Program-made: the position numbers and the translations under genes
Source of the DNA: Pseudaeromonas sp038247115
Lineage (GTDB): Bacteria > Pseudomonadota > Gammaproteobacteria > Enterobacterales > Aeromonadaceae
NCBI GenBank assembly: GCA_038247115.1
Contig: JBBRVG010000001.1
Coordinates: 1 to 64,000 of the forward strand
Reading direction: 5' to 3'
Length of the DNA: 64,000 nucleotides
Shown here: positions 26,233-35,800 of the stretch, piece by piece
How the letters are laid out: each line of letters opens with the position of its first letter
How positions within the stretch are numbered: the stretch's first letter is position 1
Notes under the pieces: generated by a model
What the model saw: only the letters and a program-made list of their open reading frames with translations
Databases searched by the model: none
What the model was told of the DNA's origin: nothing

Positions 26233-26692
26233 CGCCGGGCGCGGATTCAACCCGGGCGCGGATCGCCGTCACCATGGCGCGCAGGCCGTTGCCCCGGGAT
26301 GGACTCAGGTGTTTGGCGAGTTGCAGGGTGTCGAAGTAGCCTTCCATATCAAAGCTCAGAATATGCTGGGCACTCTGATGGTTCAGGGCCGCCAGCACTA
26401 CCGCCAGCAGACCGCGCACGATCCGCGCCTGACTGTCGGCAGCAAAGTGCCAGCGGCCATCGGCATCCTGCATGGCCAGCAGCCAGACCTGGCTCTCGCA
26501 ACCCGGCAGCTCCTGCTCTTCACCTCGCCACTCCGCGGGTATGACCGGCAACAGCTTGCCCAGCTGGATCAGCTCGCGATAGCGCTCCTCCCAGGCCCCG
26601 GCGCGGGCAAACCGGGCTACGACCGCCTCACTATCCGTATCGGCTTGTCCCAGCGGATGCTGGCTTAGAAAATCAGGCAACGCATTCGACAT
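26222..26692 (-). CDS. csdE: Sulfur acceptor protein CsdE (SufE family)
   Basis: A 156-residue SufE-fold protein that takes persulfide sulfur from the cysteine desulfurase CsdA. The active Cys lies in EELPGCESQVWLL, the family motif. Other conserved parts are WEERYRELIQLGKLLP and ARIVRGLLAVVLAALNHQ. Its ATG overlaps the csdA stop, giving a csdA-csdE operon as in E. coli. SufE is the alternative name, but the partner is CsdA-like and no suf operon genes are adjacent. Confidence 0.88.
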   Translation of the reverse strand: MSNALPDFLSQHPLGQADTDSEAVVARFARAGAWEERYRELIQLGKLLPVIPAEWRGEEQELPGCESQVWLLAMQDADGRWHFAADSQARIVRGLLAVVLAALNHQSAQHILSFDMEGYFDTLQLAKHLSPSRGNGLRAMVTAIRARVESAPGVSE

Positions 26693-27912
26693 CAGAAGAA
26701 CTCCGGTAGGCGGGCCATGGCTGCCAGCAGGGCATCCACCTCGGCTTCGCTGTTATACAGTGCCAACGAGACGCGCAGTGTGCCATCCAGCCTCAGGCTC
26801 TCCATCAGTGGCATAGCGCAGTGGTGGCCGACCCGCACCGCAATACCCATCTGATCCAGCAATTCGCCCGCATCCTGAGGGTGAATATCGCCCAGTCGCA
26901 ATGACACTACGCCGACCCGCCGGTTGGGTGTACCGACCAGCTCGATAAAGGGCAACTGCTGCAGACCATCCAGCAAGCGTTGCAGTAGCGCCGCCTCATG
27001 TTCGCGCCAGCCCTCGGGTAATGCGGCGAGAAAGTCCAGGGCGGCGGCGAGTCCAATCGTTTCGGCAATCGGCGGAGTGCCGGCTTCGAAACGAAACGGC
27101 GGCCGATTGAAGCGGGTGCCGCTGAAGCTGACCCGCTCGATCATCTCGCCCCCGGTCTGCCAGGGTGGCATCTGCTCCAGCAATTCTGCGCGGCCATACA
27201 GGACGCCGATCCCGTTCGGGCCATACAGCTTGTGACCGGAGAACGCATAGAAGTCGCAATCCAGCGCCTGCACATCGACGCTCAGATGGCCTACGGCCTG
27301 GGCACCGTCGATCAGGGTGACGGCGCCAATGGCTTTAGCCGCCCGGATCAGCTCTGCCACCGGGTTGACGGATCCCAGAGCGTTGGAGACCTGGGCTATG
27401 GCCAGCAGTCGGGTGCGCGGCGAGAGCAGCGCATGAAAGGCAGCGAGATCCAGATCGCCATTCGCGGTGAGCGGGATCACCCGCAGCTCAGCCCCGGTAC
27501 GGGCGGCGACTTGTTGCCAGGGGACTATGTTGGCATGGTGCTCGAGCACAGAAAGCAGGATCTCATCGCCCGGCAGCAGATTACTCATTCCCCAGCTATG
27601 GGCTACCAGGTTGATGGCTTCCGTGGTGCCCCGGGTCCAGATGATCTCCTGGCTGGAGCGGGCGTTGAGAAACTGCTGCACCCGCTCCCGGGCTGATTCG
27701 AAGGCCCGAGTAGCACGGGCGCTCAGGGCATGGGAAGCTCGATGCACATTGGCATTGTCATGGCGATAGTAATCCTCCATGGCCTGCAGCACGGATTCGG
27801 GCTTCTGGGTGGTCGCGGCATTATCCAGATAAATCAAGGGTTGGCCGTTGACCTGCTGCTGCAAAGCGGGGAACTGGGCGCGGATAGGGGCCAGCTCGAA
27901 ATCCGATGACAT
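26692..27912 (-). CDS. csdA: Cysteine desulfurase CsdA (class V aminotransferase, SufS/CsdA type)
   Basis: A 406-residue pyridoxal-phosphate enzyme converting cysteine to alanine and a protein-bound persulfide. The N-terminal FPALQQQVNGQPLIYLDNAA and TQKPESVLQAMEDYY are typical. The PLP lysine is in AFSGHKLYGPNGIGVLYG. The nucleophilic Cys is in RVGHHCAMPLM. It forms a two-gene operon with csdE by a 1-bp overlap. The persulfide would feed Fe-S cluster or tRNA thiolation pathways. Confidence 0.93.
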   Translation of the reverse strand: MSSDFELAPIRAQFPALQQQVNGQPLIYLDNAATTQKPESVLQAMEDYYRHDNANVHRASHALSARATRAFESARERVQQFLNARSSQEIIWTRGTTEAINLVAHSWGMSNLLPGDEILLSVLEHHANIVPWQQVAARTGAELRVIPLTANGDLDLAAFHALLSPRTRLLAIAQVSNALGSVNPVAELIRAAKAIGAVTLIDGAQAVGHLSVDVQALDCDFYAFSGHKLYGPNGIGVLYGRAELLEQMPPWQTGGEMIERVSFSGTRFNRPPFRFEAGTPPIAETIGLAAALDFLAALPEGWREHEAALLQRLLDGLQQLPFIELVGTPNRRVGVVSLRLGDIHPQDAGELLDQMGIAVRVGHHCAMPLMESLRLDGTLRVSLALYNSEAEVDALLAAMARLPEFF

Positions 27913-28095
27913 GGGCGGTTTCTCCTGTTCAGACGCCTATGATCGGTAAAAGCGCGGCCGAAGGCAATCGTTGCCAGATCAGGGTGCGGGGAAGTTATGA
28001 ATCAGGAGGCATAGCATGAGGTCTGCCATTGGGAATGGCGGCGAGCCGGAGACTGGCAAGGGTATTACCAGTCTTCGGAATCGGTTCTCGATGAA

Positions 28096-28587
28096 TTACT
28101 GCTTTTTCTCTAGTTCGGTTTTCTGTTGCTGGGCTTCCAGCAGAGCGCCACTGAGCTGCACCAGTTGATTATTCAGCGCCTTGAGCTTCTCCTTCCCTTC
28201 TTCGCTGGTATCGGCCTGGGCGGCGGCAATCTGCTCCTTCAGCTTCTCAATCTGTTTCTGGATGCGTTCTATGGTGGCATCCACGACGGCGGAGCTGGCC
28301 GAGCTGCTGCTCTTGGCGGCACCACCGGCACCGGCGGGTCCTCCAGAGCCACCCGCTGGCTTGGCTTCGCCCTCTTCGGCTGTAGCGGCCGCCGTTTGTG
28401 AGGCATCGGCCTGCTGCAGAGCTTTGGCTTCGTCCGAGATAGTGACCTGATCGGCCGTCGAGCTGGTGGTTGCAGCGGCCCGGCTACTGGCGCTGCTGGT
28501 CTGGTCATCACTACTCTGGATGCTGGCGGTTACTTGTTTGAGCGAGGTACTCAGCGCACTGAGGGATGTACCGTCGATTTGAGTCAT
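28096..28587 (-). CDS. Low-complexity Ala/Ser-rich protein with C-terminal coiled coil
   Basis: A 163-residue protein that I cannot assign. The N-terminal half is Ser/Thr/Ala-rich with a VTISDEAKALQQ segment of the kind seen in secreted or flagellar-associated small proteins. Gly/Pro/Ala repeats follow (GGSGGPAGAGGAAK). The C-terminal half is a strong heptad coiled coil (IERIQKQIEKLKEQIAAAQ, LNNQLVQLSGALLEAQQ). There is no signal peptide. FlxA-like or surface-associated proteins have similar layouts, but this is only resemblance. AGGAGGAGAT precedes the ATG. Confidence 0.65.
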   Translation of the reverse strand: MTQIDGTSLSALSTSLKQVTASIQSSDDQTSSASSRAAATTSSTADQVTISDEAKALQQADASQTAAATAEEGEAKPAGGSGGPAGAGGAAKSSSSASSAVVDATIERIQKQIEKLKEQIAAAQADTSEEGKEKLKALNNQLVQLSGALLEAQQQKTELEKKQ

Positions 28588-28749
28588 ATCTCCTCCTGAA
28601 GGGATACTGGTTTGGGTCCTTCCCTTATCGGCGGGACCCTGCGAATGATTAGGAGCTTTACACTAACTTACTAAGGGCGGTTCCGTGTCCGTCCGTGCTG
28701 CTTTTTTGCTACAATCGCCACCCGGTAATCTGGAGTAGGGTGAGTGGCG

Positions 28750-30774
28750 ATGAAATTGAATCCTCGGCAACTGGAGGCGGTGCATCATGTCTCCGGTCCC
28801 TGTCTGGTGCTCGCGGGTGCAGGATCCGGCAAGACCCGGGTCATTACCACCAAAATTGCCTACCTCATCCAGAAGTGTGGTTATCAGGCCAAACAGATCT
28901 GTGCGGTGACTTTCACCAACAAAGCCGCCAAGGAGATGAAGGAGCGGGTATCCCAGACGCTGGATCGCAAGCTGTTGCGCGGTCTTATGGTGTCGACCTT
29001 TCACTCCCTGGGTCTGGATATTATTCGCCGCGAACACAAGATCCTGCGCCTGAAGGCCAATTTCACCCTGTTTGATGATACCGACCAGATGGCCTTGCTC
29101 AAGGAGCTGACCGATGTCGAACTGCAGGGCGACAAGGAGCAGCTGAGCCAGTTACTGAGTGCCATCTCCAACTGGAAGAATGACCTGGTGTTGCCCGGTG
29201 TGGCGCTGAAACGGGCCCGCGATGCCGACGAGCAGCGCCAGGCTGTGCTGTACGAGCGTTACCAGCGGCACATGACGGCCTATAACGCCCTGGACTTTGA
29301 CGATCTCATCCTGATGCCGACCCTGTTGCTGAAGACTAATGCCGAGGTGCGCGAGCGCTGGCAGCAGAAGATCCAGTATCTGCTGGTGGATGAGTATCAG
29401 GATACCAATACCAGCCAGTACGAGCTGGTCAAGCTGCTGGCGGGTGAGCGCGCCCGCTTCACAGTGGTGGGGGATGATGACCAATCCATCTACTCCTGGC
29501 GGGGGGCTAGGCCGCAGAATCTGGTGCTGTTGCAGCAGGACTTTCCACGGCTGAATGTCATCAAGCTGGAGCAGAATTACCGCTCCAAGGGCCGCATCCT
29601 CAAGTGCGCCAACATTCTGATTGCCAATAACCCTCACGTCTTTGAAAAAAAGCTGTTTTCCGAACTCGATTACGGTCAGCCGGTGAAGGTGCTGCAGGCC
29701 AAGAATGAGGAGCACGAAGCGGAGCGGGTGGCGATGGAGATCATAGGTCATCGCTTCATGAACCGTTCGCGCTGGGCGGATTACGCCATTCTGTATCGGG
29801 GCAACCATCAGTCGCGGTTGCTGGAAAAGGTGTTGATGCAGAACCGCATCCCCTATCGCATCAGTGGGGGAACCTCCTTCTTCTCCCGCACCGAGATCAA
29901 GGACATGATGGCCTACCTGCGGCTGTTGGTGAACCCGGATGACGACAATGCCTTCTTGCGGGTGGTCAATCTGCCGCGCCGGGAAATCGGCCCCACCACG
30001 CTGGAAAAACTTGGCCATTACGCTAATGAGCGCGCCAAGAGTCTGTTTGCGGCCAGCTTTGAGCTGGGGCTGGAGCAGACGCTCACCGGGCGTGGCTTGA
30101 GCGCCCTGCGTCACTTCTGTGACTGGCTGGTGCGGCTGGGTGACGAGGCCAAGCGCGGCAATGCGGTCGAGGCGGTGCGCGATATGATCCGCGATATCCA
30201 CTATGAAGAGTGGTTGTATGAATCTTCGCCGAGCCCGAAAGCGGCCGAGATGCGGATGCAGAATGTCTCGACCCTTTACCGCTGGATCACCGAGATGCTG
30301 GAAGGGGATGCCAAAGAAGATCAAGCGCCGATGACGCTGCCGGAAGTGGTGACCCGGCTGACTCTGCGCGACATGCTGGAGCGCAATGAGGAGGAGGCCG
30401 AGCTGGATCAGGTGCAGCTGATGACGCTCCATGCTTCCAAGGGGCTGGAATTCCCCTATGTGTTCCTGATCGGCATGGAGGAGGGATTATTGCCTCACCA
30501 GGTCAGCATCGACGAGGATAATGTGGATGAGGAGCGGCGGCTGGCCTATGTGGGCATCACCCGAGCCCAGACCGAGCTGACCTTTATTCTGTGCAAGGAG
30601 CGTCGTCAGTTCGGTGAGTCGGTGCGGCCCGAGCCGAGTCGTTTTCTGCTCGAGTTACCCCAACACGATCTGGAGTGGGAAGGGGACAAGCGTGAAGTCA
30701 CCGCCGAACAACGGCAACAGAAGGGGCAGGTCGGTATCGCCAACCTGCGCGCCCTGTTCAAGGACAAGGGCTAA
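28750..30774 (+). CDS. rep: ATP-dependent DNA helicase Rep (SF1, UvrD/Rep family)
   Basis: A 674-residue 3'-5' helicase that helps replication forks past obstacles. I chose the ATG at 28750, giving MKLNPRQLEAVHHVSGPC, close to the E. coli start; a GTG two codons earlier is possible. Motifs in order: Walker A LAGAGSGKTRV, Ia VTFTNKAAKEMKERV, II YLLVDEYQDTN, III VVGDDDQSIYSWRGA, IV KLEQNYRS, V MTLHASKGLEFPYVF, VI YVGITRAQTEL. Length matches Rep and not the longer UvrD. It is convergent with the next gene and overlaps it by 4 bp. Confidence 0.95.
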   Translation: MKLNPRQLEAVHHVSGPCLVLAGAGSGKTRVITTKIAYLIQKCGYQAKQICAVTFTNKAAKEMKERVSQTLDRKLLRGLMVSTFHSLGLDIIRREHKILRLKANFTLFDDTDQMALLKELTDVELQGDKEQLSQLLSAISNWKNDLVLPGVALKRARDADEQRQAVLYERYQRHMTAYNALDFDDLILMPTLLLKTNAEVRERWQQKIQYLLVDEYQDTNTSQYELVKLLAGERARFTVVGDDDQSIYSWRGARPQNLVLLQQDFPRLNVIKLEQNYRSKGRILKCANILIANNPHVFEKKLFSELDYGQPVKVLQAKNEEHEAERVAMEIIGHRFMNRSRWADYAILYRGNHQSRLLEKVLMQNRIPYRISGGTSFFSRTEIKDMMAYLRLLVNPDDDNAFLRVVNLPRREIGPTTLEKLGHYANERAKSLFAASFELGLEQTLTGRGLSALRHFCDWLVRLGDEAKRGNAVEAVRDMIRDIHYEEWLYESSPSPKAAEMRMQNVSTLYRWITEMLEGDAKEDQAPMTLPEVVTRLTLRDMLERNEEEAELDQVQLMTLHASKGLEFPYVFLIGMEEGLLPHQVSIDEDNVDEERRLAYVGITRAQTELTFILCKERRQFGESVRPEPSRFLLELPQHDLEWEGDKREVTAEQRQQKGQVGIANLRALFKDKG

Positions 30775-33089
30775 TCCTTTTTCGTTTCCGGTGGTACTGC
30801 CCGGTTGGGCAGCAGACTGAACAGGGCATCGGGCGGCATGGGGGCGGAGAAGAAATCACCCTGTGCCAGGTCACAGCCCATTTCGCTGAGTTTTAGCTGT
30901 TGTTCCCGTTGTTCGACGCCCTCGACGATCACCTGCATCCCCAAGTCATGACTGATATCGCGGATGGCGCGGATCAGCGCCCGGTCGCGGTTGGATTTCA
31001 ATAGCCGGTGGGTGAAGCTGTCATCGATCTTCACGAAGTCCACCGGGTAGTGGAACAGTGCGTTCAGCGAGCTGAAGCCAGTACCAAAATCATCCACCGC
31101 AATACCAATGCCCTTGGCTCTGAGCTCATGGAGCAGGGTCAGGGTCTGCGTATCGCGCCGCGTCAAATCCCGCTCCTTGAATTCGAAGATAAACAGCTTG
31201 GGTGGCACGTCGGAATCCTGGATGATCTGCAGCAACTGCTGGATTTTCTCTCTAGCTCCCAGATGTTTGCCCGACAAATTGATGCTGATGCGCAGGCTAT
31301 GCTGTTTGATCAAGGGGCGGAACAAGCCCTGCAACAGACCACAGGCGTGACGCAGCATCACGCGATCAATTTCCAGGATCAGATCACTCTGCTCGGCTAA
31401 GGGAATAAAACTACCCGCCTCATGAATTTCTCCCTCTTCATCGAGTAAGCGCGCCAGCAGTTCAATCTGCACCACGCGGCGGTCGCGTAATCGCAAAATG
31501 GGTTGAAAGTAGGGCAGGAGCCGTTTTTCCCGCAGCGCTTGCTGCAGCGACTGCTCGGGCGAGAGCCGATCCGGGATATCGCAGAGTTCGGAATAGAAAA
31601 CCGCGTGGTCCGGGCCCCGGCGCTTGGCCTGGAAGGTGGCAATATCCACTTGGCGCAACAACTGACTGACATCGTCGATCCCTGCATTAATAGTGGCCAC
31701 GCCCAGAGCCGCATGAATGTTGATTTCGTGGTTGTCGATCATCACCGGATGCTGCATCTGCTCCAGGATCCGGCTGATGACAGGGGTGATGGCTTCGGTG
31801 CTTTGGCTGGCATCGAGGAAGACAATGAATTCATCGCCACTGAGTCGCGCTACCAGATCATTCTGCCGGGTCGAGATGCGGAGCAGTTGGGCGATATTTT
31901 TCAGTAACAGATCACCCAGTTCATCACCATATTGTTCATTCACCTCGCGCAAGGAGAGCAAGTCGATCAGCAGAATGGCAAATCCCTGGTCCGGGTAGCG
32001 CTGGTAGTGTTTGAAGGCATGGTCCAGACGGTGCAGGAACATGGCCCGATTCGCCAGTTGGGTCAGGGGATCCCGCTGGGCATCCAGTTGCAGTTGTCGC
32101 TCCTGTTCATCCCGTTGCTTGAGTTGTTTTTGCAGTCGCAGATTATGTTTGCCGAGTTCCCGCAGCCGCTGTATCTCCTCGGGCGCCAGTTCCGCCTGCT
32201 CCGAGGTTTCCTTTTTGTGTTGCCGCAACTCATACAATTCGATCATCAGTCCGAGCTGTTCGGCGACGAAAAACAGCAATTGCCGATCTTCTGTGACCAG
32301 ATGACGTTGCAGGGCTAGCGCCAGATTGGCGTGATGCTGGCGGCGCAGCAGAATCGGAAAGCTGTACCAGTACAGGCAGTTATCTTCGCTCTGCTGCGGA
32401 CGATCGTCGCTGAGCAGGCTCAGCAGCGCCTCGCCAGCCGTCGCCGATTGAGGATAGATGAGTCGGCTGGTGTCATCCTGGCGTTGCAGCAATAGCACCT
32501 CTTGCGCCCCCATCCAGAAGCGCAACGTGGAGTCGAACTGGGCGAGTAACTGCTGGGCCGGTAAAGTACCCGCCAGACGCAACAAGCGGGTAAAGCTTTC
32601 CAGCTTCTCCTGCCAGAAGGGAATGCGGTTCAGTAACGGCGAGTTGAATAGATCCAGCTGGCTATTAGCCTGCAGTAAGGAGTAGTGGGTCGCTGCAATT
32701 TCCAGCAGATGCGACAGCAGTGTCCGCTGAGTCGGTTGGGTACGCGCCACTAACCAATGCAAGGAGCCATGCCCGACTCTCACCCAGCACCAACCTGCAG
32801 CTGTCGGGAGTTGCTCAATCTGGTTCTTCCCCTGCGGAGTACAAGGGGTGAAGGGGAGTGGGTCGCTCAGTAAGGGTTGTTCTTGCACCTGGAGCTCGTT
32901 GCCATTGCAGTAGATGGCCGAGAGGTGGGTGAGCGGCACACAGGAGCTGATGGCGGCGTGCAGGCTGGCAAGAGGCGGCGCCTCATCCTGTTCCAGGAGG
33001 GGTAGGGTCAACAAGTCCTTGGCGGCCACTATGGCTGCTCGAAACGCCGGCTGCTCGCCAGGCTGCTTTACCGGTATGGCCGCCATCAT
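30771..33089 (-). CDS. GAF-like/GGDEF/EAL dual-domain c-di-GMP protein
   Basis: A 772-residue protein from the ATG at 33089 (GGGGA just upstream); an in-frame ATG at 33143 lacks a ribosome site. The first 300 residues are GAF-like without clear ligand residues, followed by a coiled coil. The GGDEF domain reads RLSGDEFIVF, a functional variant. The EAL domain reads ELLARL in place of EALVR, keeps INLSGKHLG, AVDDFGTGFSS, FVKIDDSF and VIVEGVEQ. The Ala-to-Leu change in EAL does not touch the catalytic Glu, so phosphodiesterase activity is possible. Regulation target is unknown. It ends overlapping rep. Confidence 0.85.
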   Translation of the reverse strand: MMAAIPVKQPGEQPAFRAAIVAAKDLLTLPLLEQDEAPPLASLHAAISSCVPLTHLSAIYCNGNELQVQEQPLLSDPLPFTPCTPQGKNQIEQLPTAAGWCWVRVGHGSLHWLVARTQPTQRTLLSHLLEIAATHYSLLQANSQLDLFNSPLLNRIPFWQEKLESFTRLLRLAGTLPAQQLLAQFDSTLRFWMGAQEVLLLQRQDDTSRLIYPQSATAGEALLSLLSDDRPQQSEDNCLYWYSFPILLRRQHHANLALALQRHLVTEDRQLLFFVAEQLGLMIELYELRQHKKETSEQAELAPEEIQRLRELGKHNLRLQKQLKQRDEQERQLQLDAQRDPLTQLANRAMFLHRLDHAFKHYQRYPDQGFAILLIDLLSLREVNEQYGDELGDLLLKNIAQLLRISTRQNDLVARLSGDEFIVFLDASQSTEAITPVISRILEQMQHPVMIDNHEINIHAALGVATINAGIDDVSQLLRQVDIATFQAKRRGPDHAVFYSELCDIPDRLSPEQSLQQALREKRLLPYFQPILRLRDRRVVQIELLARLLDEEGEIHEAGSFIPLAEQSDLILEIDRVMLRHACGLLQGLFRPLIKQHSLRISINLSGKHLGAREKIQQLLQIIQDSDVPPKLFIFEFKERDLTRRDTQTLTLLHELRAKGIGIAVDDFGTGFSSLNALFHYPVDFVKIDDSFTHRLLKSNRDRALIRAIRDISHDLGMQVIVEGVEQREQQLKLSEMGCDLAQGDFFSAPMPPDALFSLLPNRAVPPETKKD

Positions 33090-33150
33090 GATTCCCCGTC
33101 TTTGTCCTGCTTCAAGTGTAGACGGCGATAGTGTTGCCAGCATAAATAGC

Positions 33151-33173
33151 CAGGGCTGCCCGTGGCAGCCCTG
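33151..33173 (-). terminator. Hairpin downstream of uppP
   Basis: A perfect 10-bp stem CAGGGCTGCC / GGCAGCCCTG with a 3-base loop lies 26 bp past the uppP stop. The minus-strand tail (GCTATTTATG) is only weakly T-rich, so termination is probable but not certain. Confidence 0.5.
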
Positions 33174-33198
33174 ATTGGGTCATTCGATGCCAGGTGGT

Positions 33199-34011
33199 TC
33201 AGGCGCTAACTTGCAGGAATCCGGAGTAGGTCAGGGCCAGAATCACCACACCGGCTACGATGCGGTAAATGGCAAAGCCGCGGAAACTATGCTTGCTGAC
33301 GTAGCGCAGCAACCAGCCGATGGCCATCAGGCTGACAATAAACGAAGTGAACAGACCTATGCCGATGTTGAGCAGGCCATGGTCACCGACGCCTTGCATA
33401 TCTTTCATCAGCGAATAGAGACTGGCGGCGCCCAGGGTTGGGATGGACAAAAAGAAACTGAAGCCGGTCGCGGTCGGCCGATTCAGACCTACCAGCATAC
33501 CGCCCATGATGGTAGCGGCGCTACGGCTGACGCCTGGGATCAGCGAGCAGAGCTGGGCGCAACCTATGGTGAACGCCTGCCTGGGCGTGATGCGCTCCAG
33601 CATGGTGGTCGCGGCCTCTTTCTGGGGGCGACCCTCTATCCACCACATAACGATACCGCCCACGATCAGGCTGATCGCCACAGTCACGCCATTAAACAAG
33701 TAGTGGGTGATGTAGCTGTGCAGTGCCAGGCCGACAAAGGCGGCGGGTAGGAAGGCCAGAATCACCCCCATCCAGAACCGTTGTACCTGGCGGTCAGTCC
33801 GGATCGTCTTGGCTTGTTGCCACAGGGTTTGAAAATAGAACCAGAGTACGGCCAGTACGCCACCGAGCTGGATGACGATCTCGAAGGTATCGCTGCCTTT
33901 AAAGCCGAGAATTTCCTGAGTCACAATCAAGTGACCGGTACTGGAGACGGGAAGAAATTCGGTAATGCCCTCGACAATGCCGAGGATGATGCTGTTGAGG
34001 ATATCAGACAT
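33199..34011 (-). CDS. uppP: Undecaprenyl-diphosphatase UppP (BacA)
   Basis: A 270-residue inner-membrane phosphatase that recycles the undecaprenyl carrier for peptidoglycan and O-antigen synthesis. The start MSDILNSIILGIVEGITEF is supported by an AGGAA box; a longer frame to 34056 is rejected. Catalytic motifs are EGITEFLPVSSTGHLIV (with Glu and His) and LIPGVSRSAATIMGG. About eight membrane helices are visible. It gives mild bacitracin resistance in other organisms. Confidence 0.95.
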   Translation of the reverse strand: MSDILNSIILGIVEGITEFLPVSSTGHLIVTQEILGFKGSDTFEIVIQLGGVLAVLWFYFQTLWQQAKTIRTDRQVQRFWMGVILAFLPAAFVGLALHSYITHYLFNGVTVAISLIVGGIVMWWIEGRPQKEAATTMLERITPRQAFTIGCAQLCSLIPGVSRSAATIMGGMLVGLNRPTATGFSFFLSIPTLGAASLYSLMKDMQGVGDHGLLNIGIGLFTSFIVSLMAIGWLLRYVSKHSFRGFAIYRIVAGVVILALTYSGFLQVSA

Positions 34012-34108
34012 GGATCTTGCAGTTCCTGAAATACAAACAGCCGGCATTATGCCCAACTCTGGGCAGGGAAGGAAAGGAAACAGAGCTCCAGTATGCTGGG
34101 CGGAGATT

Positions 34109-34134
34109 AAAAAAGCCGCATTGCTGCGGCTTTT
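34109..34134 (-). terminator. Intrinsic terminator of pgi (bidirectional)
   Basis: AAAAGCCGCA / TGCGGCTTTT form a stem with flanking A and T runs on both sides (AAAAAAGCCGCA...TGCGGCTTTT). On the minus strand it lies about 20 bp after the pgi stop. Confidence 0.9.
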
Positions 34135-34153
34135 ACGAGGGAGAGGAGAGGAA

Positions 34154-35800
34154 TTACTTCCACGCCTTCCAGGTGTTGATCAGGCCGTTGGTGGAGCTGT
34201 CGTGGCTGCTGATTGCCTCGGCAGAGTTCAGCTCGGGCAGTATCTTGTTGGCCAGTTGCTTGCCCAGCTCCACGCCCCACTGATCGAAGGAGAAGATGTT
34301 CCAGATGGCGCCTTGCACGAAGATCTTGTGTTCGTACATGGCGATCAGGGCACCCAGTACCTTGGGGGTCAGGCTCTTGAAGAGAATGGAGTTGGTCGGA
34401 CGGTTGCCTTCGAAGACTTTGAAGGGGACCAGATCCTTGACTTGCTCGAGTGTCTTGCCAGCGGCCAGGAACTCGGCTTCGACCTGTTCCTTGCTCTTAC
34501 CGAAGGCCAGGGCCTCGGTCTGGGCGAAGAAGTTGGCCAGCAGCTTGGGATGGTGATCGCCAATCGGGTTGTGGCTGATGGCCGGAGCCAGGAAGTCACA
34601 GGGGATCAGCTTGGTACCTTGATGGATCAGCTGATAGAAGGCGTGTTGACCGTTGGTGCCCGGCTCACCCCAGATGATGGGGCCAGTCTGGTAGTCGACC
34701 GGATTGCCGTTGCGATCCACGTATTTGCCGTTGGATTCCATGTTGCCTTGCTGGAAGTAGGCCGGGAAACGGTGCATGTACTGGTCGTAGGGCAGAATGG
34801 CTTCGGATTCAGCGCCATAGAAGTTGTTGTACCACAGACCGATCAGGGCCAGCAGCACGGGCACGTTCTGCTCGAAGGCGGCAGTGGCGAAGTGCATGTC
34901 CATCTCGAAGGCGCCTTGCAGCAGGGCTTCGAAGTTCTCGAAACCGACGGACAGGGCGATGGGCATACCGATGGCTGACCAGGAGGAGTAGCGGCCGCCA
35001 ACCCAATCCCAGAATTCGAACATGTTATCGGTGTCGATACCGAACTCGGCTACGGCCTTGCCGTTGGTGGACAGCGCCGCGAAGTGCTTGGCGACGTGGG
35101 CCTTGTCACCGGCGGTCTTGATAAACCAGTCGCGGGCGGTCAGGGCGTTGGTCATGGTCTCCTGGGTGGTGAAGGTCTTGGAAGCCACCAGGAACAGAGT
35201 GGTTTCCGGATCGATCTTCTTCAGGGTCTCGGCGATGTGGGTGCCATCGACGTTGGAGACAAAGTGCATCTGCAGGTGATTCTTGTAGGGGCGCAGGGCT
35301 TCGGTGATCATCACTGGGCCCAGATCGGAACCGCCGATGCCGATGTTGACCACATGCTGGATCGCCTTGCCGGTGTAGCCTTTCCACTCACCGGAGATGA
35401 TCTTTTCGCAGAAACCCTTCATCTTGGTCAGCACGGCGTTCACTTCCGGCATCACATCCTTGCCATCCACTTCCACCGGACGGTCAGAGCGGTTACGCAA
35501 AGCCACGTGAAGTACGGCACGGCCTTCGGTCTGGTTGATGGCTTCGCCGTTGAACATGGAGTCGATGGCAGAGCGCAGATCGGTTTCCTGGGCCAGATCG
35601 GTCAGCAGCTGGAGTGTTTCCTGGCTGATGATGTTCTTGGAGTAGTCGACCAGGATTTCGCCACCGAAAGTGGTGGAGAAGTTGTTAAAGCGGCTGGGAT
35701 CGGCGGCAAACAGATCCTTGATTTGACGATCCTTGTTGGCGGCGAAATGGGCTTCCAGCGCCTTCCAGGCCTTGGTCTGGGTCGGGTTGATGTTTTTCAT
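34154..35800 (-). CDS. pgi: Glucose-6-phosphate isomerase Pgi
   Basis: A 548-residue glycolytic enzyme interconverting glucose-6-phosphate and fructose-6-phosphate, with the usual proteobacterial length. It starts MKNINPTQTKAWKALEAHF. Key motifs are VVNIGIGGSDLGPVMITEAL (split as NIGIGGSDLGP), the signature WDWVGGRYSSWSAIGMPIAL, the catalytic region GTNGQHAFYQLIHQGTKLIP and the C-terminal KILPELNSAEAISSHDSSTN. It is monocistronic between two terminators. AGGAATGCGAACCG precedes the ATG. Confidence 0.97.
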   Translation of the reverse strand: MKNINPTQTKAWKALEAHFAANKDRQIKDLFAADPSRFNNFSTTFGGEILVDYSKNIISQETLQLLTDLAQETDLRSAIDSMFNGEAINQTEGRAVLHVALRNRSDRPVEVDGKDVMPEVNAVLTKMKGFCEKIISGEWKGYTGKAIQHVVNIGIGGSDLGPVMITEALRPYKNHLQMHFVSNVDGTHIAETLKKIDPETTLFLVASKTFTTQETMTNALTARDWFIKTAGDKAHVAKHFAALSTNGKAVAEFGIDTDNMFEFWDWVGGRYSSWSAIGMPIALSVGFENFEALLQGAFEMDMHFATAAFEQNVPVLLALIGLWYNNFYGAESEAILPYDQYMHRFPAYFQQGNMESNGKYVDRNGNPVDYQTGPIIWGEPGTNGQHAFYQLIHQGTKLIPCDFLAPAISHNPIGDHHPKLLANFFAQTEALAFGKSKEQVEAEFLAAGKTLEQVKDLVPFKVFEGNRPTNSILFKSLTPKVLGALIAMYEHKIFVQGAIWNIFSFDQWGVELGKQLANKILPELNSAEAISSHDSSTNGLINTWKAWK

